Shown here piece by piece: positions 25,499 through 36,197 of a stretch of 64,000 nucleotides of DNA. Source of the stretch: Chlorobiota bacterium. GTDB taxonomy: Bacteria > Bacteroidota > Chlorobiia > Chlorobiales > Chlorobiaceae. The position numbers and the translations under genes are program-made. The stretch is from assembly GCA_016868665.1 (NCBI GenBank), contig VGGK01000001.1:1-64000 (forward strand). The letters run 5' to 3'. Every line of letters starts with the position of its first letter. The first letter of the stretch is position 1. The notes under the pieces are model-generated. The model had not been told where the DNA came from, did no database searches, and saw only the letters and a list, made by a program, of their open reading frames with translations.

Positions 25499-26605
25499 AT
25501 GGCAGCAAGAACCATTGCGATCTACGGCAAGGGAGGAATAGGAAAAAGCTTTACCACAACAAACCTCAGCGCCACCTTTGCGATGATGGACAAGATGGTG
25601 CTGCAGCTTGGCTGTGACCCCAAACACGACTCCACGACATCGCTTTTCGGTGGCATCTCCCTGCCGACCGTTACGGATGTATTCGCAAAAAAAAATGCAG
25701 AAAACGAGCCGGTCAGAATAAGCGACATCGTTTTCCGACGCGATGTACCCGGTTTTCCTCAACCGATCTACGGCATCGAACTCGGCGGCCCCCAGATAGG
25801 ACGCGGCTGCGGCGGACGCGGCATCATTTCGGGATTCGACGTACTTGAAAAGCTCGGCATTTTCAAGTGGGATATCGACATCATTCTCATGGACTTTCTC
25901 GGCGACGTGGTATGCGGAGGATTTGCAACCCCCCTTGCCCGTTCCCTCAGTGAAGAGGTGATTCTCGTCACGAGTAACGACCGGCAATCCATCTTCACGG
26001 CCAACAATATCTGTCAGGCCAATAACTACTTTAAAACCGTAGGAGGACAGTCGCGTCTGCTCGGCTTGATAGTCAACAGGGATGACGGGTCCGGCGTAGC
26101 TGAAAAATATGCGGAGGCCGCAGGCATTACGGTTCTCATGAAGGTACCCTACAACACCGAAGCTCGCGACCGGGACGACAGTTTCGATTTTGCCATCGGA
26201 CTGCCGGAAATAGGCGGACAATACCGGAAGCTTGCTGCCGATATTCTCGAACACCGCATCAAGCCATGTGAAGCCAGGGGCCTTGATTTTGAAGAATTCA
26301 TCCGCCTGTTCGGCGACGTAAGCGAGGATGATCCGGTACCGGCAACAGAAGACGAGCTTTTCGGAAAACCGGGCAATAAGCCATCATGCAGAATACCGTC
26401 AGAATCAATTTCTCCCGAAGACCAAAAGCTGGAGGATTGCCTTGGACGCCTTCCTGAAGCCGAACAGCATGCCTACCGCATGTCGGAACACGAACAACGT
26501 ACAGAATCTGATATTGCCGAAGCCCTGCATATCGATGAAAAAGAGGTCAAAGCTCTGCTCTCCTCAGCACGCCGACAGCTCAGGAAACTGTTTTTCGATA
26601 CTTGA
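25499..26605 (+). CDS. bchX: Chlorophyllide a reductase iron protein BchX with a C-terminal sigma-4-like domain
   Basis: The NifH-like ATPase of chlorophyllide a reductase, which delivers electrons to BchYZ to reduce the B ring. The P-loop GKGGIGKS is at residues 10-17; cluster ligands are Cys139 in VVCGGF and probably Cys172 in NNICQA; RGCGGRGI at 102-109 is BchX-specific. The start follows a GGAGA site. The catalytic core ends near residue 275. After a linker, residues 305-368 read as a sigma-70 region 4/ECF-type helix-turn-helix (LPEAEQ..., SDIAEALHIDEKEVKALL, SSARRQLRKLF), not expected in an iron protein. bchY and bchZ are not in the window. Confidence 0.93.
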   Translation: MAARTIAIYGKGGIGKSFTTTNLSATFAMMDKMVLQLGCDPKHDSTTSLFGGISLPTVTDVFAKKNAENEPVRISDIVFRRDVPGFPQPIYGIELGGPQIGRGCGGRGIISGFDVLEKLGIFKWDIDIILMDFLGDVVCGGFATPLARSLSEEVILVTSNDRQSIFTANNICQANNYFKTVGGQSRLLGLIVNRDDGSGVAEKYAEAAGITVLMKVPYNTEARDRDDSFDFAIGLPEIGGQYRKLAADILEHRIKPCEARGLDFEEFIRLFGDVSEDDPVPATEDELFGKPGNKPSCRIPSESISPEDQKLEDCLGRLPEAEQHAYRMSEHEQRTESDIAEALHIDEKEVKALLSSARRQLRKLFFDT

Positions 26606-26647
26606 CATCCGTTGCAGCATACGAAGACAACGCCTCAATCAAAATCC

Positions 26648-26687
26648 AAAGCCTCCTGTCCGGCATAAGCACCGAACAGGAGGCTTT
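26648..26687. terminator. Bidirectional intrinsic terminator
   Basis: A 12-bp perfect stem, AAAGCCTCCTGT with ACAGGAGGCTTT, around a 16-nt loop, followed by CATGTTTTATTT. It separates the convergent bchX and typA genes. Confidence 0.85.
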
Positions 26688-26737
26688 CATGTTTTATTTA
26701 TGTGGACGCCACTCTGAAAGGAGCAGCCTTGAACCAC

Positions 26738-28564
26738 TTACGCTTTGGCCCGTTTAACGGCCTTTGCACGCAGATTGCCGTCAAGAATCTTCTTGCGAAG
26801 CCGGATGCTCTGCGGGGTCACCTCGACCAGTTCGTCATCATTGATGAACTCGAGCGCCTGTTCAAGCGAGAGCTTGCGAGGAGGAGTAAGCCTGACGGCA
26901 TCGTCGGAGCCTGAAGCGCGCATGTTCGTCAGCTTTTTTGTCTTGCAGATATTGATGGTGATATCGAGGTCCCTTGATGACTCCCCGACAATCATGCCCT
27001 CATAAACACGGGTATTAGGAGAGATGAAAAAGGTACCGCGATCTTCGAGACTTCCGATTGCGTAAGCCACGGAAACGCCTGTTTCGGTCACGACAAGTGC
27101 GCCGGTCTCGCGAGACGGCAGCTTCCCTTTGAACGGCTGATAGTTATGGAAAACATGTGAGAGAATACCCTCGCCCTTGGTATCGGTAGTGAATTCAAGA
27201 TTGTAACCGATAAGACCTCTTGTAGGAATTTCGAACTCGATACGCACCATTCCCCCGCGCAACGTGCCCATATAGACCATTTCCGCTTTCCTGCGGCCCA
27301 TCTTTTCGATCACCACACCAGTATACTCTTCGGGCACATCTATGGTAACATGCTCGACCGGTTCGAGCACCGTGCCATCATCGTCCTCCTGCAGAATCAC
27401 TTCGGGCCTTGAAATGGCAAGCTCGTATCCTTCGCGACGCATAGTCTCGATAAGCACCGACAGATGCAGTTCACCCCTGCCGGAAACGCGGAAAGTATCG
27501 GCGCTGTCAGTCTCTTCAACGGTAAGAGCGACGTTGGTCATAACCTCCTTCATGAGGCGTTCGCGGATTTTGCGGCTGGTAACTTCCTTGCCTTCCTGGC
27601 CGGCAAATGGAGAGTCGTTAACCGAAAAAAGCATCGAAAGGGTAGGCTTGCTGATTTCAAACGACTCGAGCATATCGGGAGCATCAGCAGCGGCGAGCGT
27701 CTGGCCGACGTTCGCGTCGGCGATTCCGGCGACGGCAATGATGTCTCCTGCCAATGCCTCTTTTGCTTCTACCCGCTGAAGCTTGTCGAAAAGAAAGAGC
27801 TTGCTGACGCTGCCCTTGCTTATCACACCATCGGAAGAGACAACCGCAAGCTGACTGCCGGGAACGACTTTTCCGCGATGGATCCTGCCGATAGCGATTT
27901 TGCCGATATATTCACTGTAGTCGAGGCTGGTCACCAGCATCTGGAAACCGGCATTTTCGTCGCCTTCCGGAGGAGGGATCTCCTTGATGATCATGTCAAG
28001 CAGGAGGCTCATGTCCTGGTCCTCGTCTTCCATACTGTATTTTGCAATACCAAGCTTTGCCGAAGTGAACAGGTAAGGAAAATCAAGCTGATCCTCGTCT
28101 GCGCCGAGCGCGATGAACAGGTCGAGCACCTGGTCATGTACCTTGACGGGGTCAGAATTCGGGCGATCGATCTTGTTGATGACCACAATAGGTTTCAGAT
28201 GAAGTTCGAGGGCCTTGCGAAGCACGAACTTGGTCTGGGGCATCGGACCCTCGAATGCATCGACAAGCAGGAGAACGCCATCGACCATCTTCAGGATGCG
28301 TTCGACTTCTCCCCCGAAATCGGCGTGACCGGGAGTATCGACAATATTTATTTTATGATCCTTGTAAAGCGCTGCGGCATTTTTCGAAAAAATCGTTATA
28401 CCCCGCTCTCTCTCTTGTGGGTTTGAATCAAGAACCCTGACGCTGACTTGCTGATTATCCCTGAAAACACCTGTCTTCTGAAAAATTGAATCCACAAGCG
28501 TGGTTTTTCCATGATCAACGTGCGCGATGATGGCTATATTTCTGATATCTTGTCTCTTGCTCAT
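26738..28564 (-). CDS. typA: Ribosome-associated translational GTPase TypA/BipA
   Basis: 608 residues. G1 is [10 protein letters not shown]2 lies in RERGITI, G3 is DTPGHADF and G4 is NKIDRP; EF-G-like domains III and V and the BipA C-terminal domain follow. It binds the ribosome and helps large-subunit assembly and stress adaptation. The open frame extends upstream to 28747, but [13 protein letters not shown] at 28564 is the family start. The C-terminus is basic (KRAKA). It is divergent from hemX. Confidence 0.95.
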   Translation of the reverse strand: MSKRQDIRNIAIIAHVDHGKTTLVDSIFQKTGVFRDNQQVSVRVLDSNPQERERGITIFSKNAAALYKDHKINIVDTPGHADFGGEVERILKMVDGVLLLVDAFEGPMPQTKFVLRKALELHLKPIVVINKIDRPNSDPVKVHDQVLDLFIALGADEDQLDFPYLFTSAKLGIAKYSMEDEDQDMSLLLDMIIKEIPPPEGDENAGFQMLVTSLDYSEYIGKIAIGRIHRGKVVPGSQLAVVSSDGVISKGSVSKLFLFDKLQRVEAKEALAGDIIAVAGIADANVGQTLAAADAPDMLESFEISKPTLSMLFSVNDSPFAGQEGKEVTSRKIRERLMKEVMTNVALTVEETDSADTFRVSGRGELHLSVLIETMRREGYELAISRPEVILQEDDDGTVLEPVEHVTIDVPEEYTGVVIEKMGRRKAEMVYMGTLRGGMVRIEFEIPTRGLIGYNLEFTTDTKGEGILSHVFHNYQPFKGKLPSRETGALVVTETGVSVAYAIGSLEDRGTFFISPNTRVYEGMIVGESSRDLDITINICKTKKLTNMRASGSDDAVRLTPPRKLSLEQALEFINDDELVEVTPQSIRLRKKILDGNLRAKAVKRAKA

Positions 28565-28738
28565 CTTTGTTATCTTTGCAAATAAGTATATTTTATTCCG
28601 TAACGGCCCGAATATACATTTTTTTCTTTGTTTCGCGCCCATAAACTTCGCGCCCTCATCCAAAGGCAGAAATGGCTTTAGAAATCTGGCGCTGTGTTTG
28701 TTTTGCCAACAGCAACAGCTCCTGCTCATACCAACGTC

Positions 28739-29620
28739 ATGGATCATTTCTTACACAGCAATATAGCCCTGTTCGTTCTCATACAGCTTGTCTCGCTGCT
28801 CTATATCGTCACGACGCTGCTCTACGGCGCACATTTCTTCATGGAGAACAAACCGGCGGGACGATACAAACAGCCGGCCCTTGCGCTGACCGTCCTGTCT
28901 CATGTGGTCTACCTTGGACTGCTCACCTCCCTTGAAGGCTACAAACTGAGCTATTCCACCTTCAACATCATGAGCATGGTAGCGCTTACGCTGGCCATCA
29001 CCTACATTTTTATCGAGTTCACCACAAAAAGCGATAAAACCGGCTTTTTTGTACTATCCTTTTCCGCAGGCGCGCAGATCATATCGTCGATATTCACCGC
29101 ACAATCTTCAGGCTCCGGTCCTGCATTCAGCGGCTTCGGCATCGGCGTCCACCTTATTGCGGCGATCTTCGGTTTCAGTGCCATCGCAATCGCCGGACTT
29201 TACAGCATTCTCTATCTTCTGCTGTTCCGCCAGATCCAGAAAAACCGGTTCGAACTCCTTTTTCAGCGGCTGCCGAGCCTTGAGGTACTTGAAAGGCTCA
29301 CCATGCATGCCGTGGCATTCGGATTCATCTTTCTCTCAATAACCCTGTTCGCAGGCATCATCGAACAGAAAGCTTCAGGCGAAACCATAAGGCTTTTTGA
29401 GCCGCGACTGATTTCGCTTATTGTAATCTGGATAATCTACGGCGCAAGCATTTTCGTAAGGCCGATAACCGGCTGGGATCTCAAGCACATGGCTTATCTG
29501 TTCATCGCCCTTTTCATTTTCATTACGGCGCTGATCCTGCTGATGACAATATTTTCGCCATCGTTTCACGGGCTGGTGCTTGAATATGCGCAGCGTTATT
29601 TCAAAGGCGCTTACATTTGA
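28739..29620 (+). CDS. HemX/CcsA-type cytochrome c assembly membrane protein
   Basis: About 293 residues with roughly eight transmembrane helices and very few charged residues outside the loops. The pattern resembles HemX/CcsA proteins, but the tryptophan-rich WWD motif of full haem-handling CcsA is not evident. It sits immediately upstream of hemA, as hemX does in Bacillus (hemAXCDBL), where it controls HemA levels. The ATG at 28739 is chosen; the frame continues upstream to 28694. A 113-bp gap precedes hemA. Confidence 0.75.
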   Translation: MDHFLHSNIALFVLIQLVSLLYIVTTLLYGAHFFMENKPAGRYKQPALALTVLSHVVYLGLLTSLEGYKLSYSTFNIMSMVALTLAITYIFIEFTTKSDKTGFFVLSFSAGAQIISSIFTAQSSGSGPAFSGFGIGVHLIAAIFGFSAIAIAGLYSILYLLLFRQIQKNRFELLFQRLPSLEVLERLTMHAVAFGFIFLSITLFAGIIEQKASGETIRLFEPRLISLIVIWIIYGASIFVRPITGWDLKHMAYLFIALFIFITALILLMTIFSPSFHGLVLEYAQRYFKGAYI

Positions 29621-29733
29621 TATTTATAGCCTTTTACGATATATTAAGCTTTTGACAGGTTTTCACTGCGCTTATCGCAGAGTAATAGATTTTCTTCCAT
29701 ATACCCTAATCTGCTCATTTAAACAAGCCTGCT

Positions 29734-31005
29734 ATGAACATCATTTCAGTCGGTGTCAATCATAAAACTGCACCCATTGAAATCCGTGAAAGAATCGCTC
29801 TTTCTGAGGTTCAGAACAAAGAGTTCATCACCGATCTCATCTCAAGCGGCCTTGCCCATGAAGCGATGGTGCTTTCGACCTGCAACCGGACAGAGTTGTA
29901 TGTTGTACCGGCAATAGCCGAAGTAACCGGAGAATACCTCAAAGAATATCTCATCGCATACAAGGATGCCCGCAAAGAGGTAAGACCCGAACACTTTTTC
30001 AGCCGTTTCTACTGCGGCACCGCCCGCCACCTGTTCGAAGTGGCGAGCGCGATCGACTCGCTGATTCTCGGTGAAGGACAGATTCTGGGTCAGGTCAAGG
30101 AAGCTTACCGGATTGCCGCAGAAGTTCAGGCAGCAGGAATCCTCATCACCCGTCTCTGCCATACGGCATTCAGCGTCGCCAAGAAGGTGAAAACCAAGAC
30201 AAAGATCATGGAAGGCGCTGTATCGGTCAGCTACGCTGCCGTTGAACTTGCGCAGAAAATCTTCTCGAACCTTTCGATGAAGAAAATACTCCTGATCGGC
30301 GCGGGCGAAACCGGAGAACTGGCAGCTAAGCACATGTGCCAGAAAAACGCCCGCAACATCGTCATCACGAACCGAACCCTGTCAAAGGCCGAAGCACTGG
30401 CCGAAGAACTTGGAACCGGAAAAGTACTTCCATTTGACGGCTACAAGGAACACCTGCACGAATTCGATATCATCATTACCGCGGTCAGCACGAAGGATTA
30501 TATTCTCAAAGAGGCTGAAATGCATCAGAGCATGCAGAAACGCCGCCTTAAGCCCGTTATTATTCTTGATCTCGGACTGCCACGGAATGTCGATCCCGAT
30601 ATTTCGAAACTGCAGAACATGTTCCTCAAGGATATCGACGCCCTCAAGCACATTATTGATAAGAACCTCGAACGCCGCAGGGCAGAACTCCCCAAGGTAC
30701 AGACCATTATCGAGGAAGAGCTCATTTCGTTCGGTCAGTGGATCAATACGCTCAAAGTCCGCCCCACCATTGTCGATCTTCAGTCGAAATTCATTGAAAT
30801 CAAGGAAAAGGAGCTGGAACGGTACCGCTACAAGGTAAGCGAAGAAGAGCTCAGGCGCATGGAACATCTGACCGACCGAATTCTGAAAAAGATTCTTCAC
30901 CATCCTATCAAGATGCTCAAGGCCCCGATAGACACTTCAGATACCATCCCCAGCCGGGTAAATCTTGTCCGCAATATTTTCGATCTCGAAGAACCAAATC
31001 AATAA
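29734..31005 (+). CDS. hemA: Glutamyl-tRNA reductase
   Basis: Catalyses NADPH-dependent reduction of Glu-tRNA to glutamate-1-semialdehyde, the first committed step of C5-pathway tetrapyrrole synthesis. 423 residues; catalytic Cys50 lies in STCNRTELY, the [10 protein letters not shown] segment follows, the NADPH site is [14 protein letters not shown], and the C-terminal dimerisation domain is helical. It supplies both haem and bacteriochlorophyll. hemC and hemD follow closely in one operon. Confidence 0.96.
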   Translation: MNIISVGVNHKTAPIEIRERIALSEVQNKEFITDLISSGLAHEAMVLSTCNRTELYVVPAIAEVTGEYLKEYLIAYKDARKEVRPEHFFSRFYCGTARHLFEVASAIDSLILGEGQILGQVKEAYRIAAEVQAAGILITRLCHTAFSVAKKVKTKTKIMEGAVSVSYAAVELAQKIFSNLSMKKILLIGAGETGELAAKHMCQKNARNIVITNRTLSKAEALAEELGTGKVLPFDGYKEHLHEFDIIITAVSTKDYILKEAEMHQSMQKRRLKPVIILDLGLPRNVDPDISKLQNMFLKDIDALKHIIDKNLERRRAELPKVQTIIEEELISFGQWINTLKVRPTIVDLQSKFIEIKEKELERYRYKVSEEELRRMEHLTDRILKKILHHPIKMLKAPIDTSDTIPSRVNLVRNIFDLEEPNQ

Positions 31006-31030
31006 CTCTCACTACAAATCTGTAACTGCT

Positions 31031-31972
31031 TTGAAAAAACAGCTTATCATCGGTACCAGATCCAGCCCCCTTGCCCTGTGGCAGGCAGAATTCACCAAGG
31101 CCGAGCTTTCGAGACATTTTCCCGAACTTGACATCACCCTGAAGCTGATCAAGACCACCGGCGATGTGCTCCTCGACTCTCCTCTATCGAAAATTGGTGA
31201 TATGGGTCTGTTCACCAAGGACATTGAAAAGCACCTGATTGCAAAAGAGATCGATCTGGCCGTCCACAGTCTCAAGGATGTGCCGACAAGCACTCCGGAA
31301 GGGCTTATTATCACATCGTTTACCGAACGTGAAGACACCCGTGATGTCATTATTTCAAAAACCGGTGCAAAACTGCTCGATCTGCCCGGAAACGCCAAGA
31401 TTGCGACAAGCAGCCTCCGCCGAATGTCGCAGCTCAAAAGTCTGCGGCCTGATCTTGAAATCCGGGACATCCGCGGTAACCTAAACACAAGGTTCAAGAA
31501 ATTCGACGAAAGCGACTTCGATGCGATGATGCTCGCGTACGCAGGAGTTTACCGCCTTAACTTCAGCGACCGAATCTCCGAAATACTTCCTCACGAGATC
31601 ATGCTTCCGGCTGTCGGCCAGGGCGCTCTTGGCATCGAAACCCGCATCGATGACGAACAGACCAGAGAAATCGTCAGAATCATGAACCACTCCAACACGG
31701 AGTATTGCTGCAAAGCCGAAAGGGCCCTTCTGCGCCACCTTCAGGGCGGTTGCCAGATCCCTATCGGGGCTTACGCCTCCTTTAAAAACGGCACGCTCAA
31801 CCTGCTCGCATTCGTAGGTTCTGTCGACGGCACCATCGGCATCCGCGATGAAATAACGCGTACCGGCCTCAGTTCTCCCGATCAGGCTGAAGAAGCCGGC
31901 GTGGCGCTCGCCGAAGAACTGCTCAAACAGGGCGCAGACAAAATCCTTTCCGCAATACGCAAGACCTGCTGA
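31031..31972 (+). CDS. hemC: Porphobilinogen deaminase (hydroxymethylbilane synthase)
   Basis: 313 residues. It polymerises four porphobilinogens; the dipyrromethane cofactor attaches to Cys241 in [21 protein letters not shown] at the N-terminus and LKDVPT are family motifs. No ATG fits the N-terminus. A TTG at 31031, giving [12 protein letters not shown], is the best start, 25 bp after hemA; another TTG at 30965 would overlap hemA. The stop codon overlaps the hemD start (TGATG). Confidence 0.93.
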   Translation: MKKQLIIGTRSSPLALWQAEFTKAELSRHFPELDITLKLIKTTGDVLLDSPLSKIGDMGLFTKDIEKHLIAKEIDLAVHSLKDVPTSTPEGLIITSFTEREDTRDVIISKTGAKLLDLPGNAKIATSSLRRMSQLKSLRPDLEIRDIRGNLNTRFKKFDESDFDAMMLAYAGVYRLNFSDRISEILPHEIMLPAVGQGALGIETRIDDEQTREIVRIMNHSNTEYCCKAERALLRHLQGGCQIPIGAYASFKNGTLNLLAFVGSVDGTIGIRDEITRTGLSSPDQAEEAGVALAEELLKQGADKILSAIRKTC

Positions 31973-32721
31973 TGAAAAGCGTACTTGTAACCCGTCCGAA
32001 ACATCAGGCGGAAACTTTTGTAAGAGAACTGGAACAGTACGGCCTGACCTCCTTCGTCTTTCCGACAATCGAGATCAGGCCCGTTCCGGGCTGGAAAGTA
32101 CCGGATCTCTCTTCGTTCAGCGGAGCATTTTTCACCAGCCCGAACAGTGTGCGTTTTTTCATGGAACACCTGCTTGAAGAGGCACCTGAAGAACTTGACA
32201 AACTTCGCGGCATCAGGGTCTGGGCTGTCGGGAAAACGACCGCAGGCGATCTGGCCCGGTATGGCATAGCAACCGAACCTGTTCCGAAGATTGCCGATGC
32301 CGTCAGCCTTATGGCCGAAATCGAGTCTGAAGTCCTAAGCGGCAATGCATTCATCTTTCTTCGCGGAAGCCTTTCGCTCGGCACCATTCCTGAAGTCATT
32401 TCGCGTCGCGGGGGCATTCTGACGGAAATCACGGTTTACGAAAACGTCAAGCCTTCAGCATCCGATACCGAAATCGTCAGGCAGCTTATCCGGGAAGGAA
32501 AGCTCGACTGTATATCTTTTACAAGCCCTTCTACAGCCGAAAATTTCTTCGAAGCTATCGGCACAACTGAACTTCCGGAACGGCTGCTGATTGCAGCCAT
32601 CGGCACCACGACGGCTTCTGCCCTTGAAAAACTAGGCGTACGAGTCGATATTGTACCGCCATACTTCGACGGACCGAGTTTTGCGAAAGCGATCGCCGAA
32701 GCATTGCAATCACATCCCTGA
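31972..32721 (+). CDS. hemD: Uroporphyrinogen-III synthase
   Basis: 249 residues of the two-domain HemD fold. The family is poorly conserved, but the opening [18 protein letters not shown], the FTSPNSV-like [11 protein letters not shown], and the [14 protein letters not shown] motif in the second half identify it. It closes and isomerises hydroxymethylbilane to uroporphyrinogen III. Its ATG overlaps the hemC stop by one base, implying coupled translation. It ends 47 bp before a convergent gene. Confidence 0.9.
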   Translation: MKSVLVTRPKHQAETFVRELEQYGLTSFVFPTIEIRPVPGWKVPDLSSFSGAFFTSPNSVRFFMEHLLEEAPEELDKLRGIRVWAVGKTTAGDLARYGIATEPVPKIADAVSLMAEIESEVLSGNAFIFLRGSLSLGTIPEVISRRGGILTEITVYENVKPSASDTEIVRQLIREGKLDCISFTSPSTAENFFEAIGTTELPERLLIAAIGTTTASALEKLGVRVDIVPPYFDGPSFAKAIAEALQSHP

Positions 32722-32768
32722 AAACTCTCCCAACAGTCACTGTCCGGAATTCAGAATACCGTTCAGCT

Positions 32769-33323
32769 TTAGGGATTCCGTAATTCCGCATCAGGATCGT
32801 AAGGGGGATCGAGATCCGGATCGAAGTCCGCGGCAGGTACCGAAATAAATTCCGAACTATCTTCGCTCCCTGTATCCTTATCGTCTTCATTTCCGAGAAT
32901 TGCAGCAGGAAAAAGTGTAAGCTGGCGTGCATCATACATCGTCTCTCTTTCGGTAGCAACTGTTTCCTCCATACTGGAATCACCAGTTGCGATGTGAGCA
33001 TCTACGGCAGCATCTCTCTCGGATTTTCGCTTCTGGATTCTTTTATATCCCGTCTGCTGCCGAAGCATGGCAATTATCCTTTCCGTCTGCTCGAAAAGAG
33101 CGGAAGTCGTTCTATCCGAATCGTTTCGGTGCTCAATATCACCCCGTATCGCATCCAGATGCTGCAACATCTCCCCACGTAATTGAGCGAGATCCTGACG
33201 AAACTCCTTTCCGATGGCTGTCGGTTCATGACGGCGTCCTGTCGGCCAGCCGTTAACCAGCAAGACAATCAGTATGATGAGCAGAATAACCACAAAAAGA
33301 AGCAGGATTGTCGTCAGCATCAT
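32769..33323 (-). CDS. Single-pass membrane protein with coiled-coil (unknown)
   Basis: 184 residues: one strongly hydrophobic helix at about 3-24, a helical charged region (about 40-105) likely to form a coiled coil, and an acidic tail rich in Asp, Glu and Pro. This is the shape of RmuC- or MukB-like anchor proteins in miniature, but I recognise no family. The start codon overlaps the stop of the upstream IMPase gene (ATGA), so the two are translationally coupled. Confidence 0.65.
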   Translation of the reverse strand: MMLTTILLLFVVILLIILIVLLVNGWPTGRRHEPTAIGKEFRQDLAQLRGEMLQHLDAIRGDIEHRNDSDRTTSALFEQTERIIAMLRQQTGYKRIQKRKSERDAAVDAHIATGDSSMEETVATERETMYDARQLTLFPAAILGNEDDKDTGSEDSSEFISVPAADFDPDLDPPYDPDAELRNP

Positions 33324-34093
33324 ATGCGATCTCCTCTGCGGACTGCGTCGAGAAGCACCGAACCGAGAGCAGCATTGCAGCTTACCAGGCCCTGACCGTC
33401 AATAACGGTTTTTCCCCGATAATCAAAACAGCAGCCCCCGGCTTCGAGCACAATGGGAATGACAGCAGCGCAATCCCACGGGCTCATGATTTTATCAATG
33501 GCAACCTCGGCCCGCCCGGAAGCCACCAGCATATGGCCGTAACAGTCACCCCATCCTCTTACAAGACCTGCAACGGAGCGGAGCCGGTCAACCGGGTGTT
33601 CGGACAGCGGATCGAGCAGATACTCTTTTTCAGTAAAAACCACCGTTGCCTCTCCGATCACTTCGATCGGGGAAACCGAAATCGGCGATCCATTCATGAA
33701 CGCACCGCAGCCGCTTTCGGCATAAAAAAGGTGACCGAGCGCAGGAAAATTGATAGCACCAAGCCTCAAGTTGCCATGCTCTTCAAGAGCTATCATGACG
33801 CCGTACAGCGGCACGCCATGAATGAACGAACGGGTGCCATCGATAGGATCTATGATCCATCGCCTGCCGTTATCCGATGGCTTTTCCTCGAACTCCTCTC
33901 CCAGAAGGCCGTCAAAGTGAAAACGGGATTCGATAGCCAATCGGATCAGTTCCTCTGCCTGGCGGTCAGCTTCAGTAACCGGAGAATCATCCCTTTTGGA
34001 AAACACCTTCATCGATTTCCTGTTGAAAAAGTCAAGGGTAAGACGACCGGCGCGCTCGGCGGTATCGAGCGCAAGTTGAAGCTCTGGAGTCAT
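33320..34093 (-). CDS. Inositol monophosphatase-family phosphatase (HisN-like)
   Basis: 257 residues with the metal-dependent IMPase motifs: GEEFEE (motif with the first metal ligands), WIIDPIDGTRSFIHG (metal and substrate), and the C-terminal SPWDCAAVIPIVLEAGG. Substrates in this family include histidinol phosphate, inositol phosphate and PAP. FxHGVPLYGVMIA resembles HisN-type histidinol-phosphatases. The ORF extends upstream but MTPELQLAL at 34093 fits. The next gene begins within its stop codon. Confidence 0.87.
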   Translation of the reverse strand: MTPELQLALDTAERAGRLTLDFFNRKSMKVFSKRDDSPVTEADRQAEELIRLAIESRFHFDGLLGEEFEEKPSDNGRRWIIDPIDGTRSFIHGVPLYGVMIALEEHGNLRLGAINFPALGHLFYAESGCGAFMNGSPISVSPIEVIGEATVVFTEKEYLLDPLSEHPVDRLRSVAGLVRGWGDCYGHMLVASGRAEVAIDKIMSPWDCAAVIPIVLEAGGCCFDYRGKTVIDGQGLVSCNAALGSVLLDAVRRGDRI

Positions 34094-34269
34094 CGGGCAG
34101 GAATCTTCGTGTGATAAGGTGTTTAAAAAAATAAAAATACATTGCATACCGAGGACTGCAAAACTATCGCAACATTTTCTATCTTGCAAGAGTGTTCAGG
34201 TTCGAGAATAGCAACCGCTGCAGAAACACAAATAACTGCTGAAACCAGTCACTATCCCAACACCACCTC

Positions 34270-35811
34270 ATGAAACGACTACTTGCCGAGAGAGAGAAAG
34301 CCCGACTCGGAGGAGGAGAAAAGCGTATTGCCGCGCAGCACCATAAAGGCAAGCTGACTGCTCGGGAAAGAATAGACCTGCTGCTTGACGAAGGATCTTT
34401 CGAAGAGTACGATATGTTCGTCACGCACCGTACAACCGATTTCGGACTTGAAAACGAACACTATCTCACCGACGGTGTCGTCACCGGCCACGGCACCATC
34501 GCAGGACGTCCTGTTTATGTGTTTTCGCAGGATTTCACAGTTTTCGGCGGTTCCCTTTCAGAGACCAACGCAAAAAAAATCTGCAAGGTGATGGATCGCG
34601 CCATGAAAGCGGGAGCCCCGCTCATCGGGATCAACGACAGCGGCGGAGCCCGCATTCAGGAAGGAGTAAGAAGCCTGGCCGGCTATGCAAGCATTTTCCA
34701 GCGCAATATCATGGCATCCGGCGTCATTCCGCAGATTTCAGCCATTTTCGGCCCATGTGCAGGAGGTGCTGTCTACTCCCCCGCACTGACCGATTTTGTC
34801 GTCATGGCCGAAAAAACCAGCTACATGTTCGTAACCGGCCCGAAAGTTGTTAAAACGGTAACCGGCGAATCGATTTCCGAAGAAGATCTCGGGGGCGCAT
34901 CAGTTCATGCGACAAAATCGGGCGTCACCCATTTTGTCGGAGCTGATGAGGAGGAATCCATCCTGCTGATCAAAAAACTGCTCAGTTATCTGCCCCAGAA
35001 CAACCTTGAAGACCCTCCGCTCGCATTCTGCGACGATCCACCGGACAGGCTGATCGACGAACTGAACACCATAATACCGGAAAAGCCTTCGACGCCTTAC
35101 GACGTAAAGGACGTCATTCACGCTATCGCCGATAATGCGGAATTTCTTGAGGTTCATCGCCAGTATGCACGAAATATCGTAACGGGCTTCGTCACCTTCA
35201 ACGGCATTTCGACCGGTATTGTCGCAAACCAGCCGAACTATCTGGCTGGATGTCTCGATAACGATGCATCGCGCAAGGGGGCAAGATTCGTAAGGTTCTG
35301 CGACGCGTTCAACATTCCTATCGTCACCCTCGTCGATGTTCCCGGATTCCTTCCGGGCAGCGCCCAGGAGTTCAACGGCATCATCACGAACGGCGCCAAA
35401 CTGCTTTTCGCATACGGTGAAGCGACCGTACCGAAAGTCACGGTCATTCTGAGAAAAGCCTACGGCGGCGCCTATTGCGTCATGAGTTCGCGTCACCTCA
35501 GGGGCGACATCAACTATGCCTGGCCAACAGCAGAAATCGCGGTCATGGGACCATCCGGCGCTATTGAAGTACTCTACAACAGGGATCTCAAATCGTTCAG
35601 TGACGAACAGGAAAAAGCCGCGTTTACAGCAGCTAAAGAGAGCGAATACCGTGATAAATTCGCCAATCCCTATGAAGCTGCAAAATACGGATATATCGAC
35701 GACATCATAGAACCCAGAAATACGCGATTCCGCATCATCCGGGCCTTGCAGATGCTCGCAACAAAAAAAGACACCAATCCTCTGAAAAAACACTCGACGC
35801 TGCCATTGTAA
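34270..35811 (+). CDS. mmdA: Biotin-dependent decarboxylase carboxyltransferase subunit (methylmalonyl-CoA decarboxylase alpha-like)
   Basis: 513 residues of the acyl-CoA carboxyltransferase fold. The [15 protein letters not shown] segment and the [17 protein letters not shown] oxyanion segment are present, as is the C-terminal [32 protein letters not shown] block. Alone it could be a propionyl-CoA carboxylase beta subunit, but the next three genes encode the delta, biotin-carrier and sodium-pump beta subunits and no biotin carboxylase. The complex is therefore a membrane decarboxylase, most likely methylmalonyl-CoA to propionyl-CoA, coupled to sodium export. Confidence 0.9.
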   Translation: MKRLLAEREKARLGGGEKRIAAQHHKGKLTARERIDLLLDEGSFEEYDMFVTHRTTDFGLENEHYLTDGVVTGHGTIAGRPVYVFSQDFTVFGGSLSETNAKKICKVMDRAMKAGAPLIGINDSGGARIQEGVRSLAGYASIFQRNIMASGVIPQISAIFGPCAGGAVYSPALTDFVVMAEKTSYMFVTGPKVVKTVTGESISEEDLGGASVHATKSGVTHFVGADEEESILLIKKLLSYLPQNNLEDPPLAFCDDPPDRLIDELNTIIPEKPSTPYDVKDVIHAIADNAEFLEVHRQYARNIVTGFVTFNGISTGIVANQPNYLAGCLDNDASRKGARFVRFCDAFNIPIVTLVDVPGFLPGSAQEFNGIITNGAKLLFAYGEATVPKVTVILRKAYGGAYCVMSSRHLRGDINYAWPTAEIAVMGPSGAIEVLYNRDLKSFSDEQEKAAFTAAKESEYRDKFANPYEAAKYGYIDDIIEPRNTRFRIIRALQMLATKKDTNPLKKHSTLPL

Positions 35812-35823
35812 CCCTACAGGAAC

Positions 35824-36195
35824 ATGAATCGCATCTCAACCATATTTCCCGCAGCAGGAGCAATCCAGGCCGACAACCTCATTCTGGCCGCAACCGGATA
35901 CACGGTTGTGTTTTTTGCCCTGCTTCTGCTCTACTTCGCATTCCGTCTTCTCCCGCATCTCCTCGCTTTCAACCTGAAAAGAAAACTCATCAAAACAGGG
36001 GAACCCGAAAAAGCCAGACAGGCAGGAACCTCCGTCACCGGTGAAGTCAACGCAGCAATCGCCATGGCGGTCTATCTCTACCTGCACGAGCTGCACGACC
36101 ATGAAAATGCCGTGCTTACCATAAAAAAAGCCGCGAGAATCTATTCTCCGTGGAGCTCAAAGATTTATAACGTCATTCATTTCAGAGGGCGCTGA
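35824..36195 (+). CDS. mmdD: Decarboxylase delta/gamma subunit (OadG/MmdD-like)
   Basis: 123 residues with a single membrane helix at about 19-42 and a cytoplasmic tail containing a short helical region (VNAAIAMAVYLYLHELHDHENAVL) and a C-terminal WSSKIYNVIHFRGR. OadG-type subunits anchor the carboxyltransferase and biotin carrier to the membrane beta subunit. Recognition rests on operon position plus the single-helix layout. It begins 12 bp after mmdA and ends 2 bp before the biotin-carrier gene. Confidence 0.78.
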   Translation: MNRISTIFPAAGAIQADNLILAATGYTVVFFALLLLYFAFRLLPHLLAFNLKRKLIKTGEPEKARQAGTSVTGEVNAAIAMAVYLYLHELHDHENAVLTIKKAARIYSPWSSKIYNVIHFRGR

Positions 36196-36197
36196 GC

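Noticed and set aside
27464-28426. 320-codon open frame on the plus strand, opposite typA
   Set aside because: typA is complete and conserved on the other strand; the antisense product resembles nothing.
29653-29700. TTGACA near 29653 as a -35 box for hemA
   Set aside because: No acceptable -10 at 16-19 bp spacing; only a small CTGCG/CGCAG hairpin follows.
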